From contig CAAGFJ010000016.1 in the NCBI GenBank assembly GCA_900769115.1, positions 1-13,297 of the forward strand: a stretch of DNA of 13,297 nucleotides, in the 5' to 3' direction. Position 1 is the first letter of the stretch; each line of letters starts with the position of its first letter. The translations under genes and the position numbers were made by a program. The notes under the pieces are model-generated. The model did no database searches, was not told the DNA's origin, and saw only the letters and a program-made list of their open reading frames with translations. Of this stretch, positions 1 to 6,851 are shown one piece after another. The DNA is from Lachnospiraceae bacterium (lineage in GTDB: Bacteria > Bacillota > Clostridia > Lachnospirales > Lachnospiraceae).

Positions 1-25
1 ACTCTTCGTTATGACTATCTCTTTT

Positions 26-47
26 AATGGTCAAAATAATGGTCAAA
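26..47. repeat. Tandem direct repeat AATGGTCAAA x2
   Basis: Two exact 10-base copies of AATGGTCAAA lie at 26-35 and 38-47, and a third, inverted half-copy (GACCAT) follows at 49-54. The cluster sits just beyond the lysS 3' end. Direct plus inverted copies of a short core are seen in protein-binding sites and in recombinase att cores. Nothing here decides between these. Confidence 0.5.
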
Positions 48-54
48 CGACCAT
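39..54 (-). terminator. Possible weak terminator after lysS
   Basis: Read on the lysS strand, a perfect 6-bp stem (ATGGTC/GACCAT) with a 4-base loop is followed by TATTTT, about 37 bases past the lysS stop. Stem and T-run are both short, so termination would be weak. The same bases form part of a direct repeat and may have another role. Confidence 0.3.
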
Positions 55-90
55 CCCACACCCTTCAAACCCGCATAAATACTGGATTTT

Positions 91-1704
91 TTAGGTTGTA
101 CTTCGCATCGTCGGGAACAACAACACATCTCTGATTGCCTGTGAATCTGTCAACAGCATAACCAGACGGTCGATACCATATCCGATACCACCTGTTGGAG
201 GCATACCGATCTCTAATGCATTTAAGAAATCCTCATCTGTATGCTCTGCCTCGTCATCGCCGGCTGCTGCATTGGCATCCTGCTGTGCAAAACGCTCTCT
301 CTGATCGATTGGATCATTCAACTCGGAATATGCATTACACATCTCCCATGTATTACAGAACAACTCGAAACGCTCTACCTTTGTCGGGTCGCTTGGCTTC
401 TTCTTTGTAAGTGGAGAGATAGCAAGTGGATGATCCATAATAAAGGTTGGCTGTACCAGATTCTTCTCGCAGAACTCTTCAAAGAATAAATTCACGATAT
501 CACCCTTGGTATGACGCTCCTCATACTCAATATTGTGTTCGTCTGCAAGCTTCTTCGCCTCTTCATCCGTCTCAACACTATCAAAGTCAACACCTGCATA
601 TTTCTTGATCGCATCGTTCATTGTCAAACGCTCAAACGGCTTACCAAGATCAATCTCTACACCGTTGTAAGAGATCTTCGTGGAACCACATACCTTCTCA
701 GCAAGATAACGGAACATAGACTCTGTCAGCTCCATCATGCCTTCGTAATCGGTATATGCCTGATATAACTCCATCAATGTAAACTCCGGATTATGACGGG
801 TATCCACACCCTCGTTACGATATACACGACCGATCTCATATACACGCTCTAATCCACCAACGATCAGTCTCTTCAAATATAACTCCAGAGAAATACGCAG
901 CTTCACATCTTCATCTAATGCATTATAATGTGTCTCAAATGGTCTTGCAGCAGCACCACCGGCATTAGATACCAAAGTTGGTGTCTCCACTTCCATGAAA
1001 TCTCTGTCTGCTAAGAAATTACGAATCTCTTTCAGGATCTTCGAACGCTTAATGAATACTTCCTTACTCTCATCATTCATGATCAGGTCAACATATCTCT
1101 GACGATAACGGGTATCTGTATCAGTCAGACCGTGGAACTTCTCCGGAAGTACCTGCAAACTCTTTGAAAGAAGTGTCATCTCAACAGCATGAATGGAAAT
1201 CTCTCCGGTCTTGGTACGGAACACATAGCCTTTCACACCATAGATATCGCCGATATCTGACTTCTTAAAGTCTGCATAAGCATCCTCGCCAATTGCATCT
1301 TTAGCAACATATACCTGAATGCCGCCCTTCAGATCTTTGATATTACAAAAGGAAGCTTTACCCATCACACGCTTGAACATCATACGACCTGCGATCGATA
1401 CATTGATTGGCTGTGCATCCATGATCTCGCGTCTCTCGTTGTAGTCTGCAGTGATCACTTCTCTTGCTTCTTTCTCATCCAATCCTTCTGTGTTCGGAGC
1501 AACTCTGCCTGCTAACAACTGGGCTTCGTGTGCTTCATATAATTCCTTGCAATTGGATGTATGATGTGTCTGATCATACTTTGTTATCTGAAACGGATCT
1601 TTTCCTGCTTCCTGTAAATTTGCAAGTTTCTCCCGTCTTACCTTCAATAACTGGTTAATATCCTGTGTTCCCTTCTGCTGGTTACCCTGATTCTTCTCTG
1701 CCAC
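91..1704 (-). CDS. lysS: Lysyl-tRNA synthetase, class II
   Basis: Charges tRNA-Lys with lysine using ATP, in the cytoplasm. The 537-residue product has the class II layout: an OB-fold anticodon-binding domain at about 100-180, motif 1 around 236-258 (FMEVETPTL), motif 2 around 284-318 (RVYEIGRVYRNEG then RHNPEFT) and motif 3 around 500-517 (GMPPTGGIGYGIDRL). Bacterial LysRS is usually about 490-505 residues; the excess is a Gln-rich start and an insertion of about 40 residues (roughly 62-100) between the N-terminal KYDQTHH segment and the OB fold. The start codon is GTG, the only in-frame start after an upstream stop, preceded by an AAGGTGAG-like ribosome site nine or so bases away. It lies 76 bases downstream of greA on the same strand and probably shares its transcript. 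Identification is very secure. Confidence 0.97.
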   Translation of the reverse strand: MAEKNQGNQQKGTQDINQLLKVRREKLANLQEAGKDPFQITKYDQTHHTSNCKELYEAHEAQLLAGRVAPNTEGLDEKEAREVITADYNERREIMDAQPINVSIAGRMMFKRVMGKASFCNIKDLKGGIQVYVAKDAIGEDAYADFKKSDIGDIYGVKGYVFRTKTGEISIHAVEMTLLSKSLQVLPEKFHGLTDTDTRYRQRYVDLIMNDESKEVFIKRSKILKEIRNFLADRDFMEVETPTLVSNAGGAAARPFETHYNALDEDVKLRISLELYLKRLIVGGLERVYEIGRVYRNEGVDTRHNPEFTLMELYQAYTDYEGMMELTESMFRYLAEKVCGSTKISYNGVEIDLGKPFERLTMNDAIKKYAGVDFDSVETDEEAKKLADEHNIEYEERHTKGDIVNLFFEEFCEKNLVQPTFIMDHPLAISPLTKKKPSDPTKVERFELFCNTWEMCNAYSELNDPIDQRERFAQQDANAAAGDDEAEHTDEDFLNALEIGMPPTGGIGYGIDRLVMLLTDSQAIRDVLLFPTMRSTT

Positions 1705-1741
1705 TTTTTTTACTCACCTTCCTGTTAATTAACATATAAAT

Positions 1742-1765
1742 AGGGGATAGCATTCACCATCCCCT
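1742..1765 (-). promoter_or_regulatory. Hairpin between greA and lysS
   Basis: A perfect 7-bp inverted repeat (AGGGGAT/ATCCCCT) with a 10-base loop lies in the 76-base gap between greA and lysS. In the direction of transcription it is followed by ATTTATAT, which is not a proper T-run. It could act as a partial terminator or an mRNA processing and stability element that sets the greA to lysS ratio. That role is inference. Confidence 0.45.
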
Positions 1766-1780
1766 TACGTTCCCATCTGC

Positions 1781-2266
1781 TTATTCTTCATCCAGACTAA
1801 TGTCTAAGATCTCATACTGGAATGATCCGTTCGGTGCCTCTACCGTAACCTTTGTTCCTGCCTTGGCACCCATCAATGCAGCTCCTACCGGCGACTCATT
1901 CGAAATCTTGTTATTCAAAATGTCTGCCTCTGTAGAACCTACTAACTTGAATATCTCAACATTGCCTGTCTTCACCTCACGAACGGTTACTGCACAACCA
2001 ACGTTAACTTTCTCACTATCTACATTATCCGTATATACGACTTCTACATTCTTAAGAATTGACTCTAACTCTTCAATTCTTGCTTCGATATCTTTCTGCT
2101 CGTCCTTTGCAGCATCATATTCCGCGTTCTCTGATAAGTCACCCTGTTCTCTTGCTTCCTTAATCTTCTGTGCAACTTCTTTACGTTTGACTACTCGTAA
2201 ATTCTGTAACTCATCCTCTAACTTTTTAAGACCTTTGTCGGTCAAAAGATTCTTCTTCTCTGCCAT
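1781..2266 (-). CDS. greA: Transcription elongation factor GreA
   Basis: GreA enters the secondary channel of RNA polymerase and stimulates cleavage of backtracked transcripts. The product is 161 residues, the usual length (about 158). An N-terminal coiled coil (about 1-78) carries the tip motif EQGDLSENAEYDAAKDEQ, whose Asp and Glu hold the catalytic magnesium. The C-terminal FKBP-like domain (about 82-158) has the typical VGCAVTV start and NESPVGAALMGAKAG stretch. The ATG start has a GAAGGG ribosome site eight bases upstream. It heads a greA-lysS unit with a perfect-consensus promoter upstream. Greater similarity to GreA than GreB comes from the tip sequence and length. Identification is very secure. 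Confidence 0.97.
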   Translation of the reverse strand: MAEKKNLLTDKGLKKLEDELQNLRVVKRKEVAQKIKEAREQGDLSENAEYDAAKDEQKDIEARIEELESILKNVEVVYTDNVDSEKVNVGCAVTVREVKTGNVEIFKLVGSTEADILNNKISNESPVGAALMGAKAGTKVTVEAPNGSFQYEILDISLDEE

Positions 2267-2317
2267 CTGACTCGCCCTTCCATCCTATTAAATTAATGCA
2301 TTCGCATTCGTTCTACT

Positions 2318-2346
2318 ATTATACATGACCACACAAATGATGTCAA
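2318..2346 (-). promoter_or_regulatory. Consensus sigma-A promoter for greA-lysS
   Basis: On the minus strand a perfect -35 box TTGACA (2341-2346) and a perfect -10 box TATAAT (2318-2323) are separated by exactly 17 bases. Transcription would start near 2311, giving a leader of about 45 bases before the greA ATG. This is the strongest promoter match in the window and fits a constantly needed pair of genes. Just downstream lies a short direct repeat (GAATGC twice). Confidence 0.88.
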
Positions 2347-2396
2347 CGAAAAATCATTCATCACACCAGTCGTACACACAGATCAAACTGGTAAAA

Positions 2397-2417
2397 TGCA
2401 AATGATTCCCTTTTGCA
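2397..2417 (-). terminator. Weak terminator after the lipoprotein foldase gene
   Basis: In the minus direction a 6-bp stem TGCAAA/TTTGCA with a 9-base loop is followed by TTTTACC, about 60 bases past the stop codon at 2478. The stem is AT-rich, so the call is tentative. A second inverted repeat, ACCAGT (2365-2370) with ACTGGT (2387-2392), lies just beyond and may help. Confidence 0.35.
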
Positions 2418-2477
2418 ATCACAAAACAAAATGAGCCGCCAATTGATTATAAATCAGCAGCCCATCTTATGTTCCTA

Positions 2478-3698
2478 CTACTCAGCCTCTGTTGTTGTCT
2501 CTGGCTCTTCTGAAGTATTCTCACTATCAGTGTCCTCTACTTCTGTCACATCTTCACTATCCGCATCCTTCGCCTCTGCCGTAGTTGTTTCCGTTGTATC
2601 CTTATCTGCAGCTTCCGTATCTTCAGAATCTGCTTCTGTACTATCTACTAATTTCGCATTCTCTTTCAGGAAATCCATAACTTTCTCAGAAAGAACAGCT
2701 ACCTCAAAGTAATCATCACCAAAGTAGTCATATACCTCTTCCTTGGTCTTCACATTGTAGTTATCCATATATTCCTGAACTTTCTTATCTGTCTCTTCAC
2801 TGCTTACTTTGATTCCTTCTTTTGCAGCAATACAATACAATACCATCTTCTGGTCTAAATATTGCTTCACATACTCGGTAATACCCTTCTTCAAAGATTC
2901 CTCAGAATCATAACCATTCATAGAAAGAACATCTTCGTAAGAATATCCATAATTCTGATAGTTCTCTGCAGTACTCTTGAAGCTCTTGAACTCTTCATCA
3001 ACCAGATTCTTTACTTCATCTTCATCATAACCGGAAATCTTACAATTAGATACAACCTTATCGAAAATATCACTCTTTGCCTTATTCTCAGCAGTTGTCT
3101 CATTGGTCTTTGCCAAATCTTCTTTGATGGATTCCTTGTATGCATCAATCGTATCATAGTCTGTATTGTCTTTCACTAACTGATCTGTCAATTCCGGTGT
3201 TGTCTTCACAGAAATCTTATTAATCGTTACCTTGAAATTCACATCCTTACCGGCCAAATCTGTATTATTCGGATATGGATCCGGGAACTGCAAATCCAAG
3301 GAAACCTCTTCTCCTATATTATGTCCGATCAATCCTGTCTCAAACCCGTCAATAAATGACTTTGATCCAATGGTCAGATCATATCCTGTACCACTTCCAC
3401 CTTCAAATTCTTTTCCGTCCATAGTTCCTACATAATCAATATTCACGATGTCCCCATCTTCTACCGCTCTATCCGTTACTTCGTTGGTCTCTGCCAAGCC
3501 ATCCACAAAAGAATCTAACTTGCCCTGAATATCATCTTCTGTCACTTCTGCGACTGTTTTCGTATACTCAATTCCCTTGTAATCTCCTAAGGTTACATAC
3601 TTGCTGTAGGCCTTTGCCTTACTATTCCCACAACTTGTCATACTTAGCATCATCATTCCGGCTAATACAATAGCACCAACTCTTTGTTTCTTCATCAT
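2478..3698 (-). CDS. Lipoprotein FKBP-type peptidyl-prolyl isomerase, trigger-factor-like
   Basis: Predicted foldase anchored outside the cell membrane. The 406-residue product begins with a lipoprotein signal: KK-Q-R, a hydrophobic core, then MTSC with Cys23 as the lipidated residue (Met at -3 is slightly unusual). An FKBP domain spans about 78-165 (GDIVNIDYVGTMDGKEFEGG and IDGFETGLIGHNIGEE). It is followed by a helical region (about 170-345) resembling the C-terminal chaperone domain of trigger factor. No trigger factor ribosome-binding domain is seen. The last 55 residues are a low-complexity tail rich in Glu, Asp, Thr and Ala. A longer in-frame start exists at 3752, but 3698 has a GAAGGG ribosome site six bases upstream and places the signal peptide at the N-terminus. 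Secreted proteins or cell-wall enzymes are plausible clients, by inference. Often annotated as trigger factor, which would mislead about location. Confidence 0.9.
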   Translation of the reverse strand: MMKKQRVGAIVLAGMMMLSMTSCGNSKAKAYSKYVTLGDYKGIEYTKTVAEVTEDDIQGKLDSFVDGLAETNEVTDRAVEDGDIVNIDYVGTMDGKEFEGGSGTGYDLTIGSKSFIDGFETGLIGHNIGEEVSLDLQFPDPYPNNTDLAGKDVNFKVTINKISVKTTPELTDQLVKDNTDYDTIDAYKESIKEDLAKTNETTAENKAKSDIFDKVVSNCKISGYDEDEVKNLVDEEFKSFKSTAENYQNYGYSYEDVLSMNGYDSEESLKKGITEYVKQYLDQKMVLYCIAAKEGIKVSSEETDKKVQEYMDNYNVKTKEEVYDYFGDDYFEVAVLSEKVMDFLKENAKLVDSTEADSEDTEAADKDTTETTTAEAKDADSEDVTEVEDTDSENTSEEPETTTEAE

Positions 3699-3722
3699 CA
3701 AAATCCCTTCTATACATTGTAT

Positions 3723-3751
3723 CTTATATTTGTACCGTACGTAAGTGTACA
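3723..3751 (-). promoter_or_regulatory. Probable promoter of the lipoprotein foldase gene
   Basis: On the minus strand TGTACA (3746-3751) as -35 and TATAAG (3723-3728) as -10 are 17 bases apart, leaving a leader of about 18 bases. The spacer and -35 overlap an imperfect 21-base inverted repeat (3731-3751, arms TGTAC and GTACA), a possible operator. The -35 matches consensus at only four of six bases. Confidence 0.45.
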
Positions 3752-3835
3752 CATAGTTTAATTTATATCACAAAACAATATAAAAAGAAAGAGAATTTGA
3801 AAAAAGTTCACAAAAATACCATGATTGTTATCTTT

Positions 3836-3852
3836 TTCTTATAAAATAAGAA
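3836..3852. repeat. Perfect AT-rich palindrome
   Basis: Seven-base arms TTCTTAT and ATAAGAA flank a 3-base AAA centre. It lies 46 bases upstream of the nrdD -35 box. Such a compact dyad could bind a dimeric regulator, but in AT-rich DNA of this kind a chance origin is possible. Confidence 0.35.
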
Positions 3853-3872
3853 TTTTCTATTTTTCGCTCTGT

Positions 3873-3920
3873 CTACATGATATAGTGTTATTTCATATTT
3901 ACAAACCCTATATAGAGTGT
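3873..3920 (+). promoter_or_regulatory. Pair of NrdR-box-like operators
   Basis: NrdR is the ATP/dATP-sensing repressor of ribonucleotide reductase genes and binds two 16-bp palindromes close to ACACTATATATAGTGT, set about three helical turns apart. The downstream site at 3905-3920 (ACCCTATATAGAGTGT) matches at 14 of 16 positions. The upstream site at 3873-3888 has a perfect right half (TATAGTGT) and a poor left half. Their starts are exactly 32 bases apart, which is the known phasing. The downstream box fills most of the -35/-10 spacer of the nrdD promoter, so binding would block polymerase. The nrdR gene itself is not in this window. Confidence 0.75.
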
Positions 3921-3926
3921 TATAAT
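3898..3926 (+). promoter_or_regulatory. nrdD promoter
   Basis: TTTACA (-35, 3898-3903, five of six) and a perfect TATAAT (-10, 3921-3926) are separated by exactly 17 bases. Transcription would start near 3933, giving a leader of about 100 bases before the nrdD ATG. The spacer overlaps the strong NrdR-box-like site, so the promoter is probably repressed when dATP is abundant. Confidence 0.82.
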
Positions 3927-3940
3927 AGGATTGTTTTTAG

Positions 3941-3969
3941 GCTCTGCCCCTAGATATTGGGGATTGAGC
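3941..3969 (+). promoter_or_regulatory. Hairpin in the nrdD leader
   Basis: GCTC-tg-CCCC (3941-3950) can pair with GGGG-att-GAGC (3959-3969) around an 8-base loop, giving two 4-bp GC-rich helices separated by a small internal loop. It lies about 10 bases from the predicted transcript start. There is no T-run, so it is not a terminator. A 5' stabiliser or regulatory fold is possible. It does not match a riboswitch class that I know. Confidence 0.4.
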
Positions 3970-4032
3970 GAATCATGATCCATAAAATCACAATGAGTTC
4001 AGTTACAAGAATATATGAGAAGGAGAAGAATT

Positions 4033-6159
4033 ATGAAGGTTATCAAGAGAGACGGCTCTACTGTTTCCTATGACAGGAATAAGATCAAGCGTGCTATTCA
4101 GAAAGCGAATTCGGAGGTTGCTCCCTCTGAGAAAGTAACGGATAACACAATTGAAGATATTATTACCTCCATCGAGAGCAGGAACCGTTCGAGAATGTTA
4201 GTAGAGGATATTCAGGATATTATCGAGCAGAAATTAATGGATGAGAAGAAGTTCGTACTTGCGAAGACATACATTATCTACCGCTATTCCAGAGAATTGG
4301 TCCGTAAAGCTAACACAACCGATGATTCCATCCTTAGCTTAATACAGAACCGCAACAAAGATGTTATGGAAGAGAATTCCAATAAGAACGCCACTGTTGC
4401 CTCTACCCAGCGTGACTTAATTGCCGGTGAAGTGTCAAAGGACCTCACCAAGCGTGTACTGCTCCCTGAGAAGATCTCCAAAGCGCACGAAGAAGGAATT
4501 CTGCATTTCCATGATGCCGACTATTTCTTACAACCGATCTTCAACTGCTGTCTGATCAATATCGGAGATATGTTAGATAACGGAACCGTAATGAATGGCA
4601 AATTAATCGAGAGCCCAAAGAGCTTTCAGGTTGCCTGTACCGTTATGACCCAGGTGATTGCAGCCGTTGCCAGCAGCCAGTACGGTGGTCAGTCTGTCGA
4701 CGTAAGGCACCTTGGCAAGTATCTGAGGAAGTCATACCATAAGTTCAAGACGAAGATCACTGCAGAATTCGGTGATAAGGTATCAGAAGATATTATCGAA
4801 GAGATGGTACAGGAACGTTTGAAGGACGAATTACGTTCCGGTGTGCAGACAATCCAGTATCAGATCAATACATTAATGACAACCAATGGACAGTCCCCAT
4901 TTGTCACCTTATTCCTTAACTTAGATAAAGATGATGAATATATTAAGGAAAATGCCCTTATTATAGAAGAGATTCTCCGTCAGCGGCTTGAGGGCATCAA
5001 GAATGAGCAGGGTGTCTACATCACACCAGCCTTTCCAAAGTTAATCTATGTATTAGATGAACACAATTGCCTGAAGGGTGGCAAGTATGACTACATTACA
5101 GAGCTTGCCGTCAAATGTTCCTCTAAGCGTCTTTACCCGGATTACATTTCTGCCAAGAAGATGCGCGAGAATTACGAAGGCAATGTCTTCTCCTGCATGG
5201 GCTGTCGCAGTTTCTTAACGCCATGGAAGGATGCGAATGGCAATTACAAGTTTGAAGGCCGTTTCAATCAGGGCGTTGTCAGCCTGAACCTGCCACAGAT
5301 CGGCATTATTGCCAATGGTGACGAAGAAAAGTTCTGGAGTCTGTTAGAAGAACGGTTGGATCTGTGCTACGAAGCCTTAATGTGCCGGCATAATGCATTG
5401 ATGGGGGTAACCTCGGATGTCAGCCCGGTACACTGGCAGTATGGTGCCATTGCCCGGCTTGAAAAGGGTGAAAAGATTGATGAATTACTACTTAATGGAT
5501 ATTCCACCATTTCGCTTGGATACATCGGCTTATACGAAGTAACCAAGTTAATGAAAGGCTGCAGCCACACTACTCCGGAAGGACAGGAATTTGCACTTCG
5601 TGTCATGAACCGGCTGCGTGCTGCTACAGACAAATGGAAAGCTGAGACCGGAATTGGATTTGGTCTTTATGGAAGTCCAGCAGAATCTCTGTGCTATCGT
5701 TTTGCGCGGATTGATCTAGAACGCTTTGGAAGTATTCCGGATGTAACCGACAAAGGCTATTATACCAACTCTTATCATGTAGATGTCAGAGAACATATCG
5801 ATGCCTTTAGCAAGTTCCGATTTGAAAGCCAGTTCCAGAAGATATCTTCCGGCGGTGCCATCTCTTATGTAGAGATTCCTAACATGCGGAATAATTTAGA
5901 TGCTCTTGCAGAGGTCGTACGTTTCATCTATGATAATATTCAGTATGCCGAATTTAACACCAAATCCGATTACTGTCATGTATGTGGCTATGATGGCGAG
6001 ATTCTCATCAATGACGACAATGAATGGGAATGTCCACAATGCGGCAACAAAGATCATGCCAAGATGAATGTAACAAGAAGAACTTGTGGTTACTTAGGCG
6101 AGAACTTCTGGAATGTTGGTAAGACCAAAGAGATCAAAGCAAGAGTCCTGCACTTGTGA
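4033..6159 (+). CDS. nrdD: Anaerobic (class III) ribonucleoside-triphosphate reductase
   Basis: Reduces ribonucleoside triphosphates to deoxy forms without oxygen, using a glycyl radical. The 708-residue product has an N-terminal ATP-cone (about 1-90, VIKRDGSTVSYDRNKI), the dATP/ATP allosteric switch. The catalytic barrel carries likely active-site cysteines at NCC (172-173) and SCMGCR (388, 391). A zinc site uses Cys648, Cys651, Cys667 and Cys670. The C-terminal RTCGYLGENFW holds the radical glycine, most likely Gly686. The ATG at 4033 is preferred over one at 4015 because AGGAG (4021-4025) lies seven bases before it and would fall inside the longer reading. The activase gene nrdG follows 109 bases downstream. 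Two NrdR-type boxes precede the promoter. Full length and intact; identification is secure. Confidence 0.97.
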   Translation: MKVIKRDGSTVSYDRNKIKRAIQKANSEVAPSEKVTDNTIEDIITSIESRNRSRMLVEDIQDIIEQKLMDEKKFVLAKTYIIYRYSRELVRKANTTDDSILSLIQNRNKDVMEENSNKNATVASTQRDLIAGEVSKDLTKRVLLPEKISKAHEEGILHFHDADYFLQPIFNCCLINIGDMLDNGTVMNGKLIESPKSFQVACTVMTQVIAAVASSQYGGQSVDVRHLGKYLRKSYHKFKTKITAEFGDKVSEDIIEEMVQERLKDELRSGVQTIQYQINTLMTTNGQSPFVTLFLNLDKDDEYIKENALIIEEILRQRLEGIKNEQGVYITPAFPKLIYVLDEHNCLKGGKYDYITELAVKCSSKRLYPDYISAKKMRENYEGNVFSCMGCRSFLTPWKDANGNYKFEGRFNQGVVSLNLPQIGIIANGDEEKFWSLLEERLDLCYEALMCRHNALMGVTSDVSPVHWQYGAIARLEKGEKIDELLLNGYSTISLGYIGLYEVTKLMKGCSHTTPEGQEFALRVMNRLRAATDKWKAETGIGFGLYGSPAESLCYRFARIDLERFGSIPDVTDKGYYTNSYHVDVREHIDAFSKFRFESQFQKISSGGAISYVEIPNMRNNLDALAEVVRFIYDNIQYAEFNTKSDYCHVCGYDGEILINDDNEWECPQCGNKDHAKMNVTRRTCGYLGENFWNVGKTKEIKARVLHL

Positions 6160-6225
6160 TATGATTCACACCTGACAGGAACATATACCGCATGGAACCA
6201 TCTTCCATAACAATTTTGAATAGTT

Positions 6226-6246
6226 CCCCTTCTTCATTTGAAGGGG
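6226..6246 (+). promoter_or_regulatory. Hairpin between nrdD and nrdG
   Basis: A perfect 7-bp stem CCCCTTC/GAAGGGG with a 7-base loop ends eight bases before the nrdG ribosome site (GAGGA, 6255-6259). No T-run follows, so it is not an intrinsic terminator. It may protect the upstream mRNA or modulate nrdG translation, which would let NrdD be made in excess over its activase. Confidence 0.5.
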
Positions 6247-6268
6247 TGCAATACGAGGACGAATAATT

Positions 6269-6811
6269 ATGAACTACGCAGATATTAAAAAATATGACAT
6301 TGCCAATGGGCCCGGTGTCCGTGTCAGCCTCTTTGTCAGTGGCTGCACCCACCACTGCCCCGGATGCTTCAACCCGGAGACCTGGGATTTTAACTTTGGC
6401 AAACCCTTTGACAGTGATGTGATCAACGAGATCATAGAGGCATTACAGCCTAGCTATATACACGGTTTCTCCCTGCTTGGTGGAGAACCATTTGAACACA
6501 ATAACCAGATTGCATTGCTTCCTCTGTTAAAAGAGATTAAGACCCGCTTTCCACAAAAGGATATCTGGTGCTATACCGGATATGATTATGAGAAAGACCT
6601 ATTAGAGACTATGTGTCCGAAGTGGGAAGAGACCAAACAGATGCTTTCCTATATTGATATATTAATAGACGGTGAATTCATAGAAGCCAAAAAGGATCTT
6701 GCACTCCGTTTCCGTGGTTCTTCGAACCAGCGCATTATCAAAGTGCAGGAATCCCTTGCCAGCAATCAGGTCATCTTATGGGATGATTCCAAGGATTTCT
6801 CCATTTATTAA
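6269..6811 (+). CDS. nrdG: Anaerobic ribonucleotide reductase activating protein (radical SAM)
   Basis: Installs the glycyl radical on NrdD by reductive cleavage of S-adenosylmethionine. The 180-residue product has the 4Fe-4S binding motif C26-x3-C30-x2-C33 (SGCTHHCPGCFNPETW), followed by the SAM-binding GGEPFE motif at about 91-96. The YxGYDYEKD and DILIDGEF segments are also typical of NrdG. Length is close to the usual 155-180, with a short C-terminal extension after the RGSSNQRII segment. The ATG has a GAGGA ribosome site nine bases upstream. Its place directly after nrdD is the classic arrangement and confirms partner specificity over the related pyruvate formate-lyase activase. Confidence 0.96.
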   Translation: MNYADIKKYDIANGPGVRVSLFVSGCTHHCPGCFNPETWDFNFGKPFDSDVINEIIEALQPSYIHGFSLLGGEPFEHNNQIALLPLLKEIKTRFPQKDIWCYTGYDYEKDLLETMCPKWEETKQMLSYIDILIDGEFIEAKKDLALRFRGSSNQRIIKVQESLASNQVILWDDSKDFSIY

Positions 6812-6851
6812 AGTCTCAGATACCATATAGATACACAAGCACTTACATTTT

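Larger units (their letters stand above)
3699..4032. other. 334-base divergent intergenic region
   Basis: This gap separates the minus-strand lipoprotein foldase gene from plus-strand nrdD. It is AT-rich and contains no plausible gene. From left to right it holds the foldase promoter with an inverted repeat (3723-3751), an A-rich stretch (3773-3820), a perfect AT palindrome TTCTTAT-AAA-ATAAGAA (3836-3852), two NrdR-box-like sites, the nrdD promoter, a leader hairpin (3941-3969) and the nrdD ribosome site (AGGAG, 4021-4025). Confidence 0.8.

Noticed and set aside
1..61. Minus-strand open frame from a GTG at 59-61 to the window edge
   Set aside because: Only about 20 codons are visible, the start has no well-spaced ribosome site, and the frame overlaps a hairpin. 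It could be a real partial gene, but the evidence is too thin.
1800..2270. Plus-strand 156-codon open frame opposite greA
   Set aside because: It is fully antisense to greA, Ser/Thr-rich as expected for a complement shadow, and has no ribosome site or recognisable domain.
3699..3752. Earlier start for the lipoprotein foldase at 3752
   Set aside because: It would add 18 polar residues before the signal peptide, and the GAAGGG ribosome site fits the start at 3698.
4015..4032. Earlier ATG for nrdD at 4015
   Set aside because: The ribosome site AGGAG at 4021-4025 would lie inside the gene, and the added residues (MRRRRI) are the translation of that site.
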